From NCBI GenBank assembly GCA_007120165.1, contig SKOH01000058.1, positions 1 to 40,812 of the forward strand: a DNA stretch of 40,812 bases, given 5' to 3'. Source of the stretch: Clostridiales bacterium (lineage in GTDB: Bacteria > Bacillota > Clostridia > Peptostreptococcales > T1SED10-28). Under the pieces are notes generated by a model. The model saw only the letters and a program-made list of their open reading frames with translations, did no database searches and was not told the DNA's origin. Shown piece after piece: positions 16,443-27,519 of the stretch (position 1 is the first letter of the stretch; each line of letters opens with the position of its first letter). The position numbers were made by a program, and so were the translations under genes.

Positions 16443-18614
16443 CTATTGATGGGGGTTATTATTTTCCTTGGTTTCAGAAGTGCTGGATTTTTTTCCATTG
16501 ACTAAACTAAAGTTTACTTCCCCTTCCATAACATTTACTTTCTCTACTTTTACCGTTAATGACTCGCCTATACGGAACTGTTTTTTGGTACGCTCTCCAA
16601 TAATCTGTTGATTCTCCCGATCATAGTGGTAATAGTCGTCGGTCAGAGAGCTGAGACGAATGAGCCCTTCAATAGTATTAGGCAGTTCCACAAAAATTCC
16701 GAAGGAAGTGAGACTGGTAATAACCCCTTCAAATTCTTCCCCGATTTTCTTGGACATATACTCCGCTTTTTTAAGGTCTACCGTTTCCCGCTCGGCGGCA
16801 GCCGCTTCCCGTTCCCTGGTTGAGGACTGATCGGCAATTTTCGGTAAACTCTTTTCCAATTTTTTCAACACATTTTTCGATAATTCGTTGTTCAGCTGCC
16901 ACTTGATGATTCGGTGAATCATTAAATCCGGATACCTGCGGATTGGAGACGTAAAGTGACTGTAATACTCTGCAGCAAGTCCAAAATGCCCCACATTATC
17001 TGCAGAGTATTCGGCCTTTTGCAGGGATCTTAACATCAGGGTATTGAGCATTTTTTCTTCCTTTTTACCCTTTACCTTTTCATTGATCTCTTGAAGGGCT
17101 TTTGGATGCACTTCGTTTTGGATCCCTTTGATTTGGTATCCGAAATTATAAATGAATCGATTGAACTCCTGTATTTCTTCGAGATCCGGTTCTTCATGAA
17201 TTCGGTATAAAAAAGGAATTTCCATCCAATGGTAGCGCTCAGCGATGGTTTCATTACATACCAGCATAAACTCTTCAATGATTTTATTGGCAATTCTGCG
17301 TTCTTCTTCTTCGATGTCTATAGGAGTACCTTCGTCATCCAGAATTACTCGAGCTTCAGGGAAGTCAAAGTCGATGGCCCCGCGGTCCATACGCTTTTTA
17401 CGAAGAATTTCACTAAGTTCTTTCATATGCTTAAAGATATCAAGATAGGCTTCGTATTTTTTCATTAATTCCCGGTCTTCCTTTTCCAATATATCCGAAA
17501 CATCTTCATAGATTAAACGTTCCTTAGTATTGATAACACTTTCGAATACCTCTTCATTTTGGACTTTACCTCTGGCGTCGATCTCCATAAAAACCGACAC
17601 CGCTAACTTATCGGTATTGGGATTAAGACTGCATAGATTATTTGAAAGTTTTTCCGGCAGCATAGGGATTACTCGGTCAATTAAATAGACACTGGTGCCT
17701 CTTTCCAAAGCTTCTTCATCCAAATCCGTACCTTCTTTTACATAATGGGTTACATCAGCAATATGTACCCCTAGTTTAAAGTTTCCATTGTCCAATTTTT
17801 CAATGGATACGCCGTCATCTAAATCCTTTGCATCGGCCCCGTCTATGGTAACAATAGTTAGATCCCGTAAATCCTTTCTTCTGTGGAATTCATTTTCTGA
17901 AATTCCTTCCTTGAACTTATTTACTTCCTTTTCCACGCTTTTAGGAAACTCCAGCGGCAGTTGATGCTGTTTGATAATGGATAGGATATCCACCCCTTTA
18001 TCTTCCTGATAACCAAGAATTTCACTGACTTTTCCTTCCGGACTCTTTCTTCTGCCTTCGGGCCATTTAACAATGTTGCAGACTACCTTCTGACGGGTGG
18101 TGGCACCCTTCTCGCTGCCCTTTGGAATAAAGATATCCTGCTGGATCCTTTTGTCATCGGGGATTACAAAACCGAAATTTTTACTGCTTTCATAGGTCCC
18201 GACAATTTCTTTATTGCAGCGTTTTATAATACGGATGATCTCTCCTTCGGCCCGACTTGTTTCGGTTTTAGGAGATTCTATTCTGCCTATGACTTTATCA
18301 CTGTTCATGGCACCGTTCATGGCTCCCGGAGGAATAAACAGATCTTCAGAATCTTTTTTCTCAGAGATTAAAAACCCGAACCCCTTGGGGAATACTTCCA
18401 GTCGACCCACCACAAGGTCTAATCGTTCAGGAACTGCGTATCGATTTGTTTTCGTTTGAATAATTAAGCCTTCATTTTCCATATCATTCAGCGCCTGGCT
18501 GAACTCTTTTTGTTGGCTCTTATCGATATTAAAGGCTTGCATCAATTCTTTCTTAAGCAACGGTTTGTAGGCGGATCTTTCCATATAATCCAATAATTTT
18601 TCTTTGATTTTCAA
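16443..18614 (-). CDS. rnr: Ribonuclease R (RNase II/RNB family 3'-5' exoribonuclease)
   Basis: Domain order is that of RNase R: winged helix (residues ~1-70), two OB/cold-shock domains (~70-215, with PKGFGFLISEK and SKNFGFVIPDDK), RNB catalytic domain (TIDGADAKDLDDGVS with the metal-binding aspartates; HFTSPIRRYPDLMIHR), and an S1 domain near the end (GEEFEGVITSLTSFGIFVELPN). It degrades structured RNA processively, including defective mRNAs released by trans-translation, which fits its place beside smpB-ssrA. The start is TTG, eight bases after GGAGG. The 723-aa length is normal for Firmicutes. Confidence 0.96.
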   Translation of the reverse strand: MKIKEKLLDYMERSAYKPLLKKELMQAFNIDKSQQKEFSQALNDMENEGLIIQTKTNRYAVPERLDLVVGRLEVFPKGFGFLISEKKDSEDLFIPPGAMNGAMNSDKVIGRIESPKTETSRAEGEIIRIIKRCNKEIVGTYESSKNFGFVIPDDKRIQQDIFIPKGSEKGATTRQKVVCNIVKWPEGRRKSPEGKVSEILGYQEDKGVDILSIIKQHQLPLEFPKSVEKEVNKFKEGISENEFHRRKDLRDLTIVTIDGADAKDLDDGVSIEKLDNGNFKLGVHIADVTHYVKEGTDLDEEALERGTSVYLIDRVIPMLPEKLSNNLCSLNPNTDKLAVSVFMEIDARGKVQNEEVFESVINTKERLIYEDVSDILEKEDRELMKKYEAYLDIFKHMKELSEILRKKRMDRGAIDFDFPEARVILDDEGTPIDIEEEERRIANKIIEEFMLVCNETIAERYHWMEIPFLYRIHEEPDLEEIQEFNRFIYNFGYQIKGIQNEVHPKALQEINEKVKGKKEEKMLNTLMLRSLQKAEYSADNVGHFGLAAEYYSHFTSPIRRYPDLMIHRIIKWQLNNELSKNVLKKLEKSLPKIADQSSTREREAAAAERETVDLKKAEYMSKKIGEEFEGVITSLTSFGIFVELPNTIEGLIRLSSLTDDYYHYDRENQQIIGERTKKQFRIGESLTVKVEKVNVMEGEVNFSLVNGKKSSTSETKENNNPHQ

Positions 18615-18667
18615 ATATTTTCCCTCCTTTTAAAAGCTTTTACATTCCCTTTGGGTGCTTATAATAG

Positions 18668-18967
18668 TTATAATCCATAGAAAAGCACGGCAAAGAGAAA
18701 AGCCCATTGTAGTACATATATACCCGGTATTCCCATATAAAACTTCTTTTTAGAAGTTTTATGTTTAAAAATCAACATTCCAAATGCAATACCCCCGCTG
18801 CCTCCTAAAAAAGCAAGTAGCATAAATTGGTTTTCCGGAATTCTTCTTTGCCGATTCTCTGCTTGTTTTTTATCCCAAGCCATTATGATAAACCCCACCG
18901 TAGATAGCAGGGTTAAATAAAAGTAAAAGCCTATGCCATAATTTATAATTATCTCCTGTATGTCCAT
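18668..18967 (-). CDS. DUF1294 family small membrane protein
   Basis: A 99-aa protein with the DUF1294 pattern: an N-terminal helix (YFYLTLLSTVGFIIMAWDKKQAENRQRRIPE), then LLAFLGGSGGIAFGMLIFKHKTSKKKF and a final hydrophobic helix. The motifs MAWDKKQA, RRIPE and GG.GG...GM...KHKT are diagnostic. No function is established. TTAGGAGGC precedes the start. It lies between the hppA terminator and rnr with about 50 bases to rnr, so it probably leads the rnr transcript. Confidence 0.88.
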   Translation of the reverse strand: MDIQEIIINYGIGFYFYLTLLSTVGFIIMAWDKKQAENRQRRIPENQFMLLAFLGGSGGIAFGMLIFKHKTSKKKFYMGIPGIYVLQWAFLFAVLFYGL

Positions 18968-18982
18968 TTGCCGCCTCCTAAG

Positions 18983-19014
18983 AAAAAAGCCCCTAACCTT
19001 AGTGGATTAGGGGA
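18983..19014 (-). terminator. Terminator of hppA
   Basis: Minus strand CCCCTAA(T)CC pairs with GGTTAGGGG with one bulged T, followed by C and six T. Confidence 0.8.
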
Positions 19015-19057
19015 CTTTTGAAAATATTCATGCAATATCCTATTTAAAAATCATACT

Positions 19058-21067
19058 TTACAGACTTAACAGTCCGCCAATACTTAAGAATAATGGAGCG
19101 AATACTACGGATACAATGGTCATCAACTTAATAAGGATGTTGATAGAAGGACCGGAAGTATCTTTGAAAGGATCTCCTACAGTATCTCCAACGACTGCAG
19201 CTTTATGCGCTTCGCTTCCTTTTCCACCGTGTGCTCCACCTTCAATATATTTTTTTGCATTATCCCAGGCGCCGCCAGCGTTGGCCATCATAATAGCAAG
19301 TACTACCCCGGCTGCTAACGCTCCGGCAAGAAGTCCTCCTACTGCTGCAGGTCCCAGTAAAATTCCCATGAAAATCGGGGATGCAACGGCTAGAATTCCA
19401 GGAATAATCATCTCCCGAAGAGCCGCTTTTGTACTAATGTCTACGCAACGGGCGTAGTCCGGTTTTTCTGTACCTTCCATGATTCCAGGGAACTCACGGA
19501 ATTGTCTTCGAACCTCTCCAATCATTTCGAAAGCGGCTTTTCCCACTGCTTCCATGGTAAGAGCGGAGAATAGGAATGGCAGCATTCCTCCGATTAAAAG
19601 ACCAATAATAACGGTTGGTTCCGTTACGCTAATTCCGACTTCTGTTAATTGAACAGCTTCTGTATAAGTTGCAAACAATGCAAGGGCAGTCAGGGCTGCA
19701 GAACCAATTGCAAAGCCTTTACCAATGGCTGCAGTAGTGTTTCCAACTGCATCCAGCTTATCTGTGGTCTCTCGAACTTCCGGCGGCAGGTCGCACATTT
19801 CTGCTATTCCTCCGGCGTTGTCGGCGATTGGACCATAAGCATCTACCGCTACAGTCATACCTGTGGTTGCAAGCATACCTACGGCTGCTAAAGCAATACC
19901 ATATAAGCCTGCTGAACTAAAAGCTACGAAAATTCCGATACAAATGAATATGATAGGTACGGCTGTTGAAAGCATTCCTACGGATAAGCCACTGATAATC
20001 GTTGTAGCCGCACCGGTTTCCGCTTGATTTGCAATTTTCTTAACATAACCATATTTTTCAGAAGTATATACTTCTGTAAGTTGACCAATAAGCATTCCTA
20101 CAACAAGTCCTGCAACAATTGCTACAAAAGGTCCGGTGGCATCCAGTAAATAATTACTTAAAAAGAAAGCAACGATTACGGTAATAATACCACTAACCCA
20201 AGTTCCTGCCTTTAAAGACTTTTGAGGGTCGGTTCCATCTTTTCCCTTTACAAAGAAAGTACCGATAATGGATGCTAAAATTCCTGTTGCAGCCAGTAAT
20301 AGTGGGAACATAGCTCCTTCAAGTCCGAAGGCAATCAGACCTAGGGCTATCGCTGAGATAATGGACCCTACGTAAGATTCAAAAAGGTCGGCGCCCATTC
20401 CAGCAACGTCTCCTACATTATCTCCAACGTTATCTGCAATGGTTGCAGGGTTTCTTGGATCATCTTCAGGAATACCCGCTTCTACTTTTCCTACTAAGTC
20501 CGCACCAACATCGGCAGCTTTTGTATAGATTCCGCCACCAACTCGGCCGAATAAAGCAATGGAAGATGCTCCAAAAGCAAAACCTGTGATGATTTGAGCG
20601 GCGGAGTCAGCCCCTTGAGTTGCTTCCAGTAAAAAGAAAAGACCTCCCACACCAAGTAAACCCAGACCAACTACGCTCATTCCCATTACTGCACCTCCAG
20701 AGAAGGCAACATCCAACGCTTTGTTCATACCACTCTCCCGCGCTGCATTGGCTGTACGTACATTCGCCATGGTGGCAACCTGCATACCAAAGAATCCGGC
20801 AAGTCCTGAAAAAAGAGCTCCGATAATAAAACAAACAGCGGTAAGCCAGTTTACTCCAAATCCTAATACAATAAAGACAACTGCTACAAAAATAGATAAT
20901 GCCTTATACTCCCGTGTTAAAAATGCCATGGAACCTTCGTGTATGTAAGCTGCTATTTCTTTCATACGGTCGGTTCCGGCGTCTACTTTTTTGACTTTTG
21001 CTGTTAAAAAGTAGGCAAAAATAAGCGCAACAACACCTAGAATAGGTGCAATGAGTACGATTTCCAT
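19058..21067 (-). CDS. hppA: Membrane-bound ion-translocating pyrophosphatase
   Basis: This integral membrane enzyme couples PPi hydrolysis to pumping of H+ or Na+. Signature blocks: [11 protein letters not shown] with [23 protein letters not shown] (PPi/Mg binding), the [18 protein letters not shown] region, and the C-terminal [21 protein letters not shown]. About 16 helices are expected in 669 residues. [18 protein letters not shown] has alanine at the position that is lysine in K+-independent enzymes, so it should be K+-dependent; many clostridial members of that class pump Na+, but ion choice is inference. I start at ATG 21067 because the track's first six residues are encoded by the ribosome site (AGGAGG). 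secG lies just upstream. Confidence 0.96.
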   Translation of the reverse strand: MEIVLIAPILGVVALIFAYFLTAKVKKVDAGTDRMKEIAAYIHEGSMAFLTREYKALSIFVAVVFIVLGFGVNWLTAVCFIIGALFSGLAGFFGMQVATMANVRTANAARESGMNKALDVAFSGGAVMGMSVVGLGLLGVGGLFFLLEATQGADSAAQIITGFAFGASSIALFGRVGGGIYTKAADVGADLVGKVEAGIPEDDPRNPATIADNVGDNVGDVAGMGADLFESYVGSIISAIALGLIAFGLEGAMFPLLLAATGILASIIGTFFVKGKDGTDPQKSLKAGTWVSGIITVIVAFFLSNYLLDATGPFVAIVAGLVVGMLIGQLTEVYTSEKYGYVKKIANQAETGAATTIISGLSVGMLSTAVPIIFICIGIFVAFSSAGLYGIALAAVGMLATTGMTVAVDAYGPIADNAGGIAEMCDLPPEVRETTDKLDAVGNTTAAIGKGFAIGSAALTALALFATYTEAVQLTEVGISVTEPTVIIGLLIGGMLPFLFSALTMEAVGKAAFEMIGEVRRQFREFPGIMEGTEKPDYARCVDISTKAALREMIIPGILAVASPIFMGILLGPAAVGGLLAGALAAGVVLAIMMANAGGAWDNAKKYIEGGAHGGKGSEAHKAAVVGDTVGDPFKDTSGPSINILIKLMTIVSVVFAPLFLSIGGLLSL

Positions 21068-21100
21068 CTTACTATTCCTCCTCAAAGTTATGAAATTTTA

Positions 21101-21328
21101 TTATTGAATTGCCACAAGGGCTAATGCAATTCCGATAAACAGTACAGCTGCAACGGTTGTTGCTTTGTTTAGTAAAGATTCATAGCCTTTACCTTTTCTT
21201 CCCATTAATTGTTCTGCTCCCCCGGATATTGAGCCGGACAAGCCTGCACTTTTTCCAGATTGTAATAGTATACTTGCAATTAAAACGAGCGAAACTAAAA
21301 CCTGCCCCACCATTAATGCTAATCTCAT
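21101..21328 (-). CDS. secG: Preprotein translocase subunit SecG
   Basis: SecG is the small third subunit of the SecYEG export channel. The 75-aa sequence has two membrane helices around GKSAGLSGSISGGAEQLMGRKGKG, the conserved glycine/serine loop of the family. I choose ATG 21328 (MRLALMVG), spaced eight bases from GGGAGG, rather than the GTG at 21337, which directly follows that site. It is followed closely by hppA on the same strand, and the next gene after the hppA terminator unit is close to rnr, so secG/rnr/smpB/ssrA keep the usual Firmicutes order with hppA inserted. Confidence 0.93.
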   Translation of the reverse strand: MRLALMVGQVLVSLVLIASILLQSGKSAGLSGSISGGAEQLMGRKGKGYESLLNKATTVAAVLFIGIALALVAIQ

Positions 21329-21363
21329 TTCCTCCACCTCCCATGCTTGTTCTTAACATAGTT

Positions 21364-21392
21364 ATTCTATCACAGGCATCTGGTAAAATCAA
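21364..21392 (-). promoter_or_regulatory. Promoter of secG-hppA
   Basis: Minus strand TTGATT (21387-21392), 17-bp spacer, TAGAAT (21364-21369), about 35 bp before the secG start. Confidence 0.75.
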
Positions 21393-21440
21393 TGGAATTG
21401 TTTAGACGAAATCTATTTGATTCATGAATGATTTTACAAA

Positions 21441-21471
21441 AAAACCAATCTCTTAGTACGAGACTGGTTTT
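21441..21471 (-). terminator. Terminator of the glycolytic operon
   Basis: Minus strand AACCAGTCTC pairs with GAGATTGGTT (one G-U pair), loop GTACTAA, then a run of T. It lies directly after eno. Confidence 0.85.
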
Positions 21472-21492
21472 AAATGTTTATTACAGAATCCA

Positions 21493-22797
<1,305 letters not shown>

Positions 22798-22833
22798 TCA
22801 TATCTTATTATATTTTTTAAAGATTTAATGAGA

Positions 22834-24369
22834 TTAATTTGACTTACCTTTTTTTATCAGACTGGTACCTGTCATCTCTTTAGGCTTTGGCAAATCCAAT
22901 AGTTCGAGCACTGTCGGAGCTAGATCGCATAAACTTCCCGGACCGGTGAGGTTTTTCTTTTCCTTCTGTACCAAAATGAGTGGAACGGGGTTGGTTGTAT
23001 GAGACGTGACAGGTTTTTGATTTATATAATCATACATCTCCTCTGCGTTTCCGTGATCTGCTGTCATCAAGACCACTCCGTCCATTTTCAACACTCTTTG
23101 CACTACACGGTGCATATGGTGGTCTACCGCCTTTAAGGCTTGAATAAGGGCGTTCATATCCCCGGTGTGACCTACCATATCGGGGTTAGCATAATTGATC
23201 ACAATAAAATCATGGGAATTCTCTTCCAGCTTTTCCAATAATGTATCCGTTACTTCCTTTGCACTCATTTCCGGCTTTAAATCATAAGTGGCTACTTTCG
23301 GGGACTGAATCAGAGCCCGTTCTTCCATCGGATTAGCTTTTTCCACACCGCCATTAAAGAAGTAGGTTACATGGGCATATTTTTCAGTTTCTGCAATACG
23401 TAGCTGAGCTAGCCCTTGGGTACTTAGGTATTCGCCGAGGGTATTATCCAGTGTCGCCGGAGGATATAGCACCGGCAAAGTGCTAAAATTCTTGTCGTAC
23501 TGAGTCATGGTTACATAACGAAGATTTAAGTCCTTTTCCACGGGAAACTCAGAAAAGTTTTCTTCTGTCAGGGCTCGAGTCATTTGTCGAACCCGGTCCG
23601 CCCGGAAATTAAAGAACAGCAGGCCGTTATTTTTTTCAATTTTACCGTCGACTCCGGATATCGTAATTGGGGGCATGAATTCATCAGTTATGCCTTCCTC
23701 ATAAGCTTTAATAACGGCGTCTTCAGCATCTTCTTCTTCGCTGCCCAGTCCATTGACCAAGGCTTTATAGGCTCGCTCTGTACGCTCCCATCGTAGGTCC
23801 CGGTCCATAGCGTAATACCTTCCGGTGACGGAAGCAATTTCACCTACGCCGATTTCCTGGATTTTTTGTTCCAATTCCCGTATATAGTTTTTTGCTCCCT
23901 TCGGGGGAGTATCTCTTCCATCGGTGAAACAGTGGATATAGACTTTTTTTAAACCCTCACTCTTTGCGATTTTTAAAAGTTCATAAAGGTGCTTATTATG
24001 ACTATGCACCCCCCCATCGGACAAAAGACCTAAAAGATGAAGCTTTTGATCTTCTTTTTTAACATATTCCATTAGATCTTTTAGTCTTGGATTATCTTTC
24101 AGACGATCTTCTCGAATGTCTTTGGATATTCGAGTAAGTTCCTGATAAACCACACGACCGGCACCGATATTTAAATGTCCTACCTCCGAGTTGCCCATTT
24201 GTCCCTCCGGCAAACCAACAGCCTCGCCACTGGCATTTAATGTGGTGTTAGGATAGCCCTCTAGATAATACTGGAGATTTTTCATATCCGCCTGTTTAAC
24301 TCCGTTTCCCTTTACTTCCTCTCTTAATCCTAAACCATCCAAGATCATAAGCATTACTGGCTTTTTCAT
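22834..24369 (-). CDS. gpmI: 2,3-bisphosphoglycerate-independent phosphoglycerate mutase
   Basis: Interconverts 3- and 2-phosphoglycerate using two Mn2+ and a phosphoserine intermediate. Alkaline-phosphatase-fold motifs: LMILDGLG (metal Asp), GQMGNSEVGHLNIGAGR (catalytic Ser), TDGRDTPP, GRYYAMDRDLRWERTE, NYANPDMVGHTG and MTADHGNAEEM (second metal site). The 511-aa length is normal. The ribosome site (AGTGGGG) is weak and the gene starts 14 bases after tpiA, so coupling within the operon is likely. Confidence 0.98.
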   Translation of the reverse strand: MKKPVMLMILDGLGLREEVKGNGVKQADMKNLQYYLEGYPNTTLNASGEAVGLPEGQMGNSEVGHLNIGAGRVVYQELTRISKDIREDRLKDNPRLKDLMEYVKKEDQKLHLLGLLSDGGVHSHNKHLYELLKIAKSEGLKKVYIHCFTDGRDTPPKGAKNYIRELEQKIQEIGVGEIASVTGRYYAMDRDLRWERTERAYKALVNGLGSEEEDAEDAVIKAYEEGITDEFMPPITISGVDGKIEKNNGLLFFNFRADRVRQMTRALTEENFSEFPVEKDLNLRYVTMTQYDKNFSTLPVLYPPATLDNTLGEYLSTQGLAQLRIAETEKYAHVTYFFNGGVEKANPMEERALIQSPKVATYDLKPEMSAKEVTDTLLEKLEENSHDFIVINYANPDMVGHTGDMNALIQALKAVDHHMHRVVQRVLKMDGVVLMTADHGNAEEMYDYINQKPVTSHTTNPVPLILVQKEKKNLTGPGSLCDLAPTVLELLDLPKPKEMTGTSLIKKGKSN

Positions 24370-24383
24370 AAAAACCCCACTTT

Positions 24384-25130
24384 CTAGAAATTCACTATTT
24401 CGATGAAATCCTTCGGTTCTAGGCTGGCGCCTCCGACCAGCGCTCCGTCAATATCCGTCTGATTCATGATGTCTTCCACATTTCCGGGTTTGACACTCCC
24501 TCCATACTGAATAATCAATTCCTCAGAGATCTCTTCTGAAAAAATTTCCGCTACCATTGAACGGATATAAGCCGCCATTTCATTGGCATCTTCCGGGGAA
24601 GCTGTTTTTCCGGTACCGATAGCCCATACAGGCTCATAGGCAATAATGACTTTTGAGGCATTTTTTTCATTAATACTTTTAAATCCTTTGATTAATTGAT
24701 CCCTTACTACGTCAAAGGCCCTTTCTCCTTCTCTTTCTTCAAGGGTTTCACCGACACAAAGGATTGGACGGAGGCCTTTCTCTAAGGCTTTAACGACTTT
24801 TTTATTAATCCTGTCGTCAGTCTCATTGAAAATTTGCCGTCGCTCTGAGTGACCGAGTATAACAAACTCCACTCCCAGGTCCAACAACATATCGGGCGAC
24901 ACTTCTCCGGTAAAGGCCCCATCTTCTTCCCAACTCATATTTTGAGCGCCGAGTTTTATCGAAGTTTTGTCGATAATTTGTGAAGCCGAGTCAAGTACAG
25001 TAAATGACGGGCATATGACAACTTCAATCTCCGAATCACCCACTAAGGTTTTAAATTCTTCTAAAAACTTTTTTGTTTCTTCCTTATTTTTATTCATTTT
25101 CCAATTTCCTGCGATTATGGGTATCCTCAT
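24384..25130 (-). CDS. tpiA: Triose-phosphate isomerase
   Basis: Interconverts dihydroxyacetone phosphate and glyceraldehyde 3-phosphate. N-terminal IAGNWKMNK holds the active-site Asn and Lys, the catalytic His lies in ILGHSERR, the catalytic Glu and flexible loop in AYEPVWAIGTGKTA, and the phosphate-binding end in QYGGSVKPGN and GALVGGASL. The 248-aa length is standard. AGAAGGGATG precedes the start. Confidence 0.98.
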   Translation of the reverse strand: MRIPIIAGNWKMNKNKEETKKFLEEFKTLVGDSEIEVVICPSFTVLDSASQIIDKTSIKLGAQNMSWEEDGAFTGEVSPDMLLDLGVEFVILGHSERRQIFNETDDRINKKVVKALEKGLRPILCVGETLEEREGERAFDVVRDQLIKGFKSINEKNASKVIIAYEPVWAIGTGKTASPEDANEMAAYIRSMVAEIFSEEISEELIIQYGGSVKPGNVEDIMNQTDIDGALVGGASLEPKDFIEIVNF

Positions 25131-25167
25131 ACTATCATCCCTTCTACTTTGATGTATTAATCACTGC

Positions 25168-26358
25168 TTATTGATCCTCTATGCTGTCTATCCCCGGTAA
25201 AATTTTCCCTTCTAAGAGTTCCAAAGAAGCTCCTCCGCCGGTGGAAATGTGACTCATTCGATCAGCAAATCCAAATTTCTCTACTGCAGCAGCACTGTCA
25301 CCGCCGCCGATAATCGTAATGCCTTGACTGTCAGACAAACTTTTTGCTATAGCCTTGGTTCCGTGTTCAAAACTGCTCATTTCAAAAACACCCATAGGAC
25401 CATTCCAAACTATGGTATTGGCCTTTTGAATCACATCATTGAATAGGGTTACGGACTCCTGACCAATATCCAGTCCCATGGTATTTTCAGGTATACTGTT
25501 GACGTTTACCGTCCAATATTCGGCACTATTACTAAACTCCCTGGCAACAACGGTATCCACTGGAAGGAGCAGATCTACGCCTTCGCTTTTGGCATTTTGC
25601 ATTAATTCTTTGGCTAAGATGATTTTGTCATCCTCCAATAAGGACTTACCAACATTATATCCTTTAGCCTTAAGGAAAGTATAGGCCATTCCACCACCGA
25701 TGATTAATTGATCAACGATGCCTAATAGATTCTTAATCACCCCGATCTTATCGGAGACTTTCGCACCGCCTATAATGGCAACAAAAGGTCTTTTGGGATG
25801 TTCCAAAGTCTTTGCAAAAAATTCTAATTCTTTTTCCACCAAGAACCCTACTGCTGAAGGTAAATTTTTGGCTAAGCCGACGTTTGAAGCATGAGCCCTA
25901 TGGGAAGTCCCAAAGGCATCATTTACGTACAGATCTCCGATAGAGGCCAATTCTTTAGCGAAACTTTCGTCGTTGTCCGTTTCTTCTTTACGAAATCGGA
26001 TATTTTCCAATAAACCGACATCCCCCGCTTTCATTTCCAAAACGGCGGTTTTGGTTTGATCACTGATTACTTTCGGGTCTGAAAAAAACGCTACATTTTC
26101 ATCAAGCAGCTCTTCCAAACGTTTGGCCACCGGTTTCAGTGTCAGTTTTTGGTCACTCTTTCCCTTCGGTCGGCCCAAATGAGAGATTAAAAGTACCTTA
26201 GCCCCTTCATTTCTCAAATACTTAATAGTCTTCAGAGCCCCTTTGATTCTGCGGTCATCGGTAATGTTTCCGTGGTCGTCCTGGGGAACATTAAAATCGC
26301 AGCGAACCAAAACCATTTTTTCCTTGACGGATAAGTCGTTCAAAGTTTTTTTATTCAT
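25168..26358 (-). CDS. pgk: Phosphoglycerate kinase
   Basis: Transfers phosphate from 1,3-bisphosphoglycerate to ADP. Two-lobed enzyme with VRCDFNVPQD, SHLGRPKG, the ATP-lobe GGAKVSDKIGV, WNGPMGVFE and the C-terminal IIGGGDSAAAVEKFG. The 396-aa length is normal. A GGAGG site precedes the ATG, 32 bases from gap. Confidence 0.98.
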   Translation of the reverse strand: MNKKTLNDLSVKEKMVLVRCDFNVPQDDHGNITDDRRIKGALKTIKYLRNEGAKVLLISHLGRPKGKSDQKLTLKPVAKRLEELLDENVAFFSDPKVISDQTKTAVLEMKAGDVGLLENIRFRKEETDNDESFAKELASIGDLYVNDAFGTSHRAHASNVGLAKNLPSAVGFLVEKELEFFAKTLEHPKRPFVAIIGGAKVSDKIGVIKNLLGIVDQLIIGGGMAYTFLKAKGYNVGKSLLEDDKIILAKELMQNAKSEGVDLLLPVDTVVAREFSNSAEYWTVNVNSIPENTMGLDIGQESVTLFNDVIQKANTIVWNGPMGVFEMSSFEHGTKAIAKSLSDSQGITIIGGGDSAAAVEKFGFADRMSHISTGGGASLELLEGKILPGIDSIEDQ

Positions 26359-26390
26359 GATAGCCTCCTTAACTTGTTTTATAATTGGAA

Positions 26391-27395
26391 TTATTCGTTA
26401 GAAAACATAAAGTCTACAAGATCCACCACTCTAGATGAATAACCCCATTCATTATCATACCATGCAATGACTTTGATCAGATTATTATGCAATACATCGG
26501 TGGATAGTCCATCGATGACGGTGGAAAAATCACTTTTAATATAATCTGCTGATACTAACGGTTCATTAGAGTATTCAAGGATTCCTTTTAACTCATCCTT
26601 TGCAGCATCTTTAAAAACATCATTAACTTCCTTTATATCCGTATTTTTTTCAACTTCTACAACCAAATCCACCACGGAGACCGTCGGGGTGGGAACCCGC
26701 ATAGCCATTCCTGTTAATTTACCCTTTAGCTGGGGAAGGACTAATGAAACCGCCTCTGCTGCTCCTGTGGTTGTAGGAATAATAGACTGAGCCGCAGCTC
26801 TGGCCCGTCGCAGGTCTTTATGAGGTAGGTCTAGAATGTTTTGATCATTGGTATAGGAGTGAATCGTAGTCATCATCCCTCTTTTGATGGTGAAATGATC
26901 ATCCAATAATTTTGCAAAGGGCGCCAGGCAGTTCGTAGTACAAGAAGCATTGGAAATTATATGATGTCTGTTTGCATCATAATCCTTTTCATTAACCCCC
27001 ATCACAAGAGTAATATCTTCATTTTTCGCCGGTGCAGTGATCAGCACTTTTCGGGCGCCGGCTTTTATATGGAGGTTTGCCTCTTCTTTTGAGCGGAAAA
27101 TTCCTGTTGACTCAATCACCAGATCCACACCAAGTTCCTCCCAAGGGAGTTTGGAGGGGTCCTTTTCACTATAAATTTTAATTTCCTGACCATTGATGAT
27201 CAAAGCATCCTCAAGTACTTCCAAACTTTCACTAAATTTTCCGTAGATACTGTCGTATTTCAATAAATGACCTAAAGTTTTAGCATCGGTTAAATCATTA
27301 ATCGCCACAATTTTCCAATTAAAACCTTTCTCAAAATAAGATTTTAAAACGTTTCTTCCAATTCTACCAAATCCATTAATTGCTACTTTTTTCAT
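26391..27395 (-). CDS. gap: Glyceraldehyde-3-phosphate dehydrogenase (NAD-type)
   Basis: Oxidises and phosphorylates glyceraldehyde 3-phosphate. Rossmann start [14 protein letters not shown]34 in AINDLTD favouring NAD over NADP, catalytic C152 in [15 protein letters not shown], His in [10 protein letters not shown], and the C-terminal [15 protein letters not shown]. The 334-aa length is standard. It is the first gene of the glycolytic operon, with TAAGGAGG before the ATG. The leader between rpoN and gap carries a 12-bp tandem repeat. The central glycolytic regulator gene cggR, often next to gap in Firmicutes, is not here. Confidence 0.98.
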   Translation of the reverse strand: MKKVAINGFGRIGRNVLKSYFEKGFNWKIVAINDLTDAKTLGHLLKYDSIYGKFSESLEVLEDALIINGQEIKIYSEKDPSKLPWEELGVDLVIESTGIFRSKEEANLHIKAGARKVLITAPAKNEDITLVMGVNEKDYDANRHHIISNASCTTNCLAPFAKLLDDHFTIKRGMMTTIHSYTNDQNILDLPHKDLRRARAAAQSIIPTTTGAAEAVSLVLPQLKGKLTGMAMRVPTPTVSVVDLVVEVEKNTDIKEVNDVFKDAAKDELKGILEYSNEPLVSADYIKSDFSTVIDGLSTDVLHNNLIKVIAWYDNEWGYSSRVVDLVDFMFSNE

Positions 27396-27428
27396 TATAA
27401 ACCTCCTTATAATTATAGTTTTTACAAT

Positions 27429-27452
27429 ATCTATATTATTATCTATATTATT
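27429..27452. repeat. Perfect 12-bp tandem repeat in the gap leader
   Basis: ATCTATATTATT occurs twice head to tail, 34 bases before the gap start codon. It may be an operator or simply AT-rich leader. No convincing gap promoter was found: a TATAAT (on the minus strand) at about 27498-27503 lacks a -35, and CCGACA-17-AATAAT is only a loose match. Confidence 0.5.
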
Positions 27453-27519
27453 TAAAATGATATCGTGTCTGTCGGGATTTTATTATATTAATGATCAATA
27501 TTATAGGACTATATATGAA

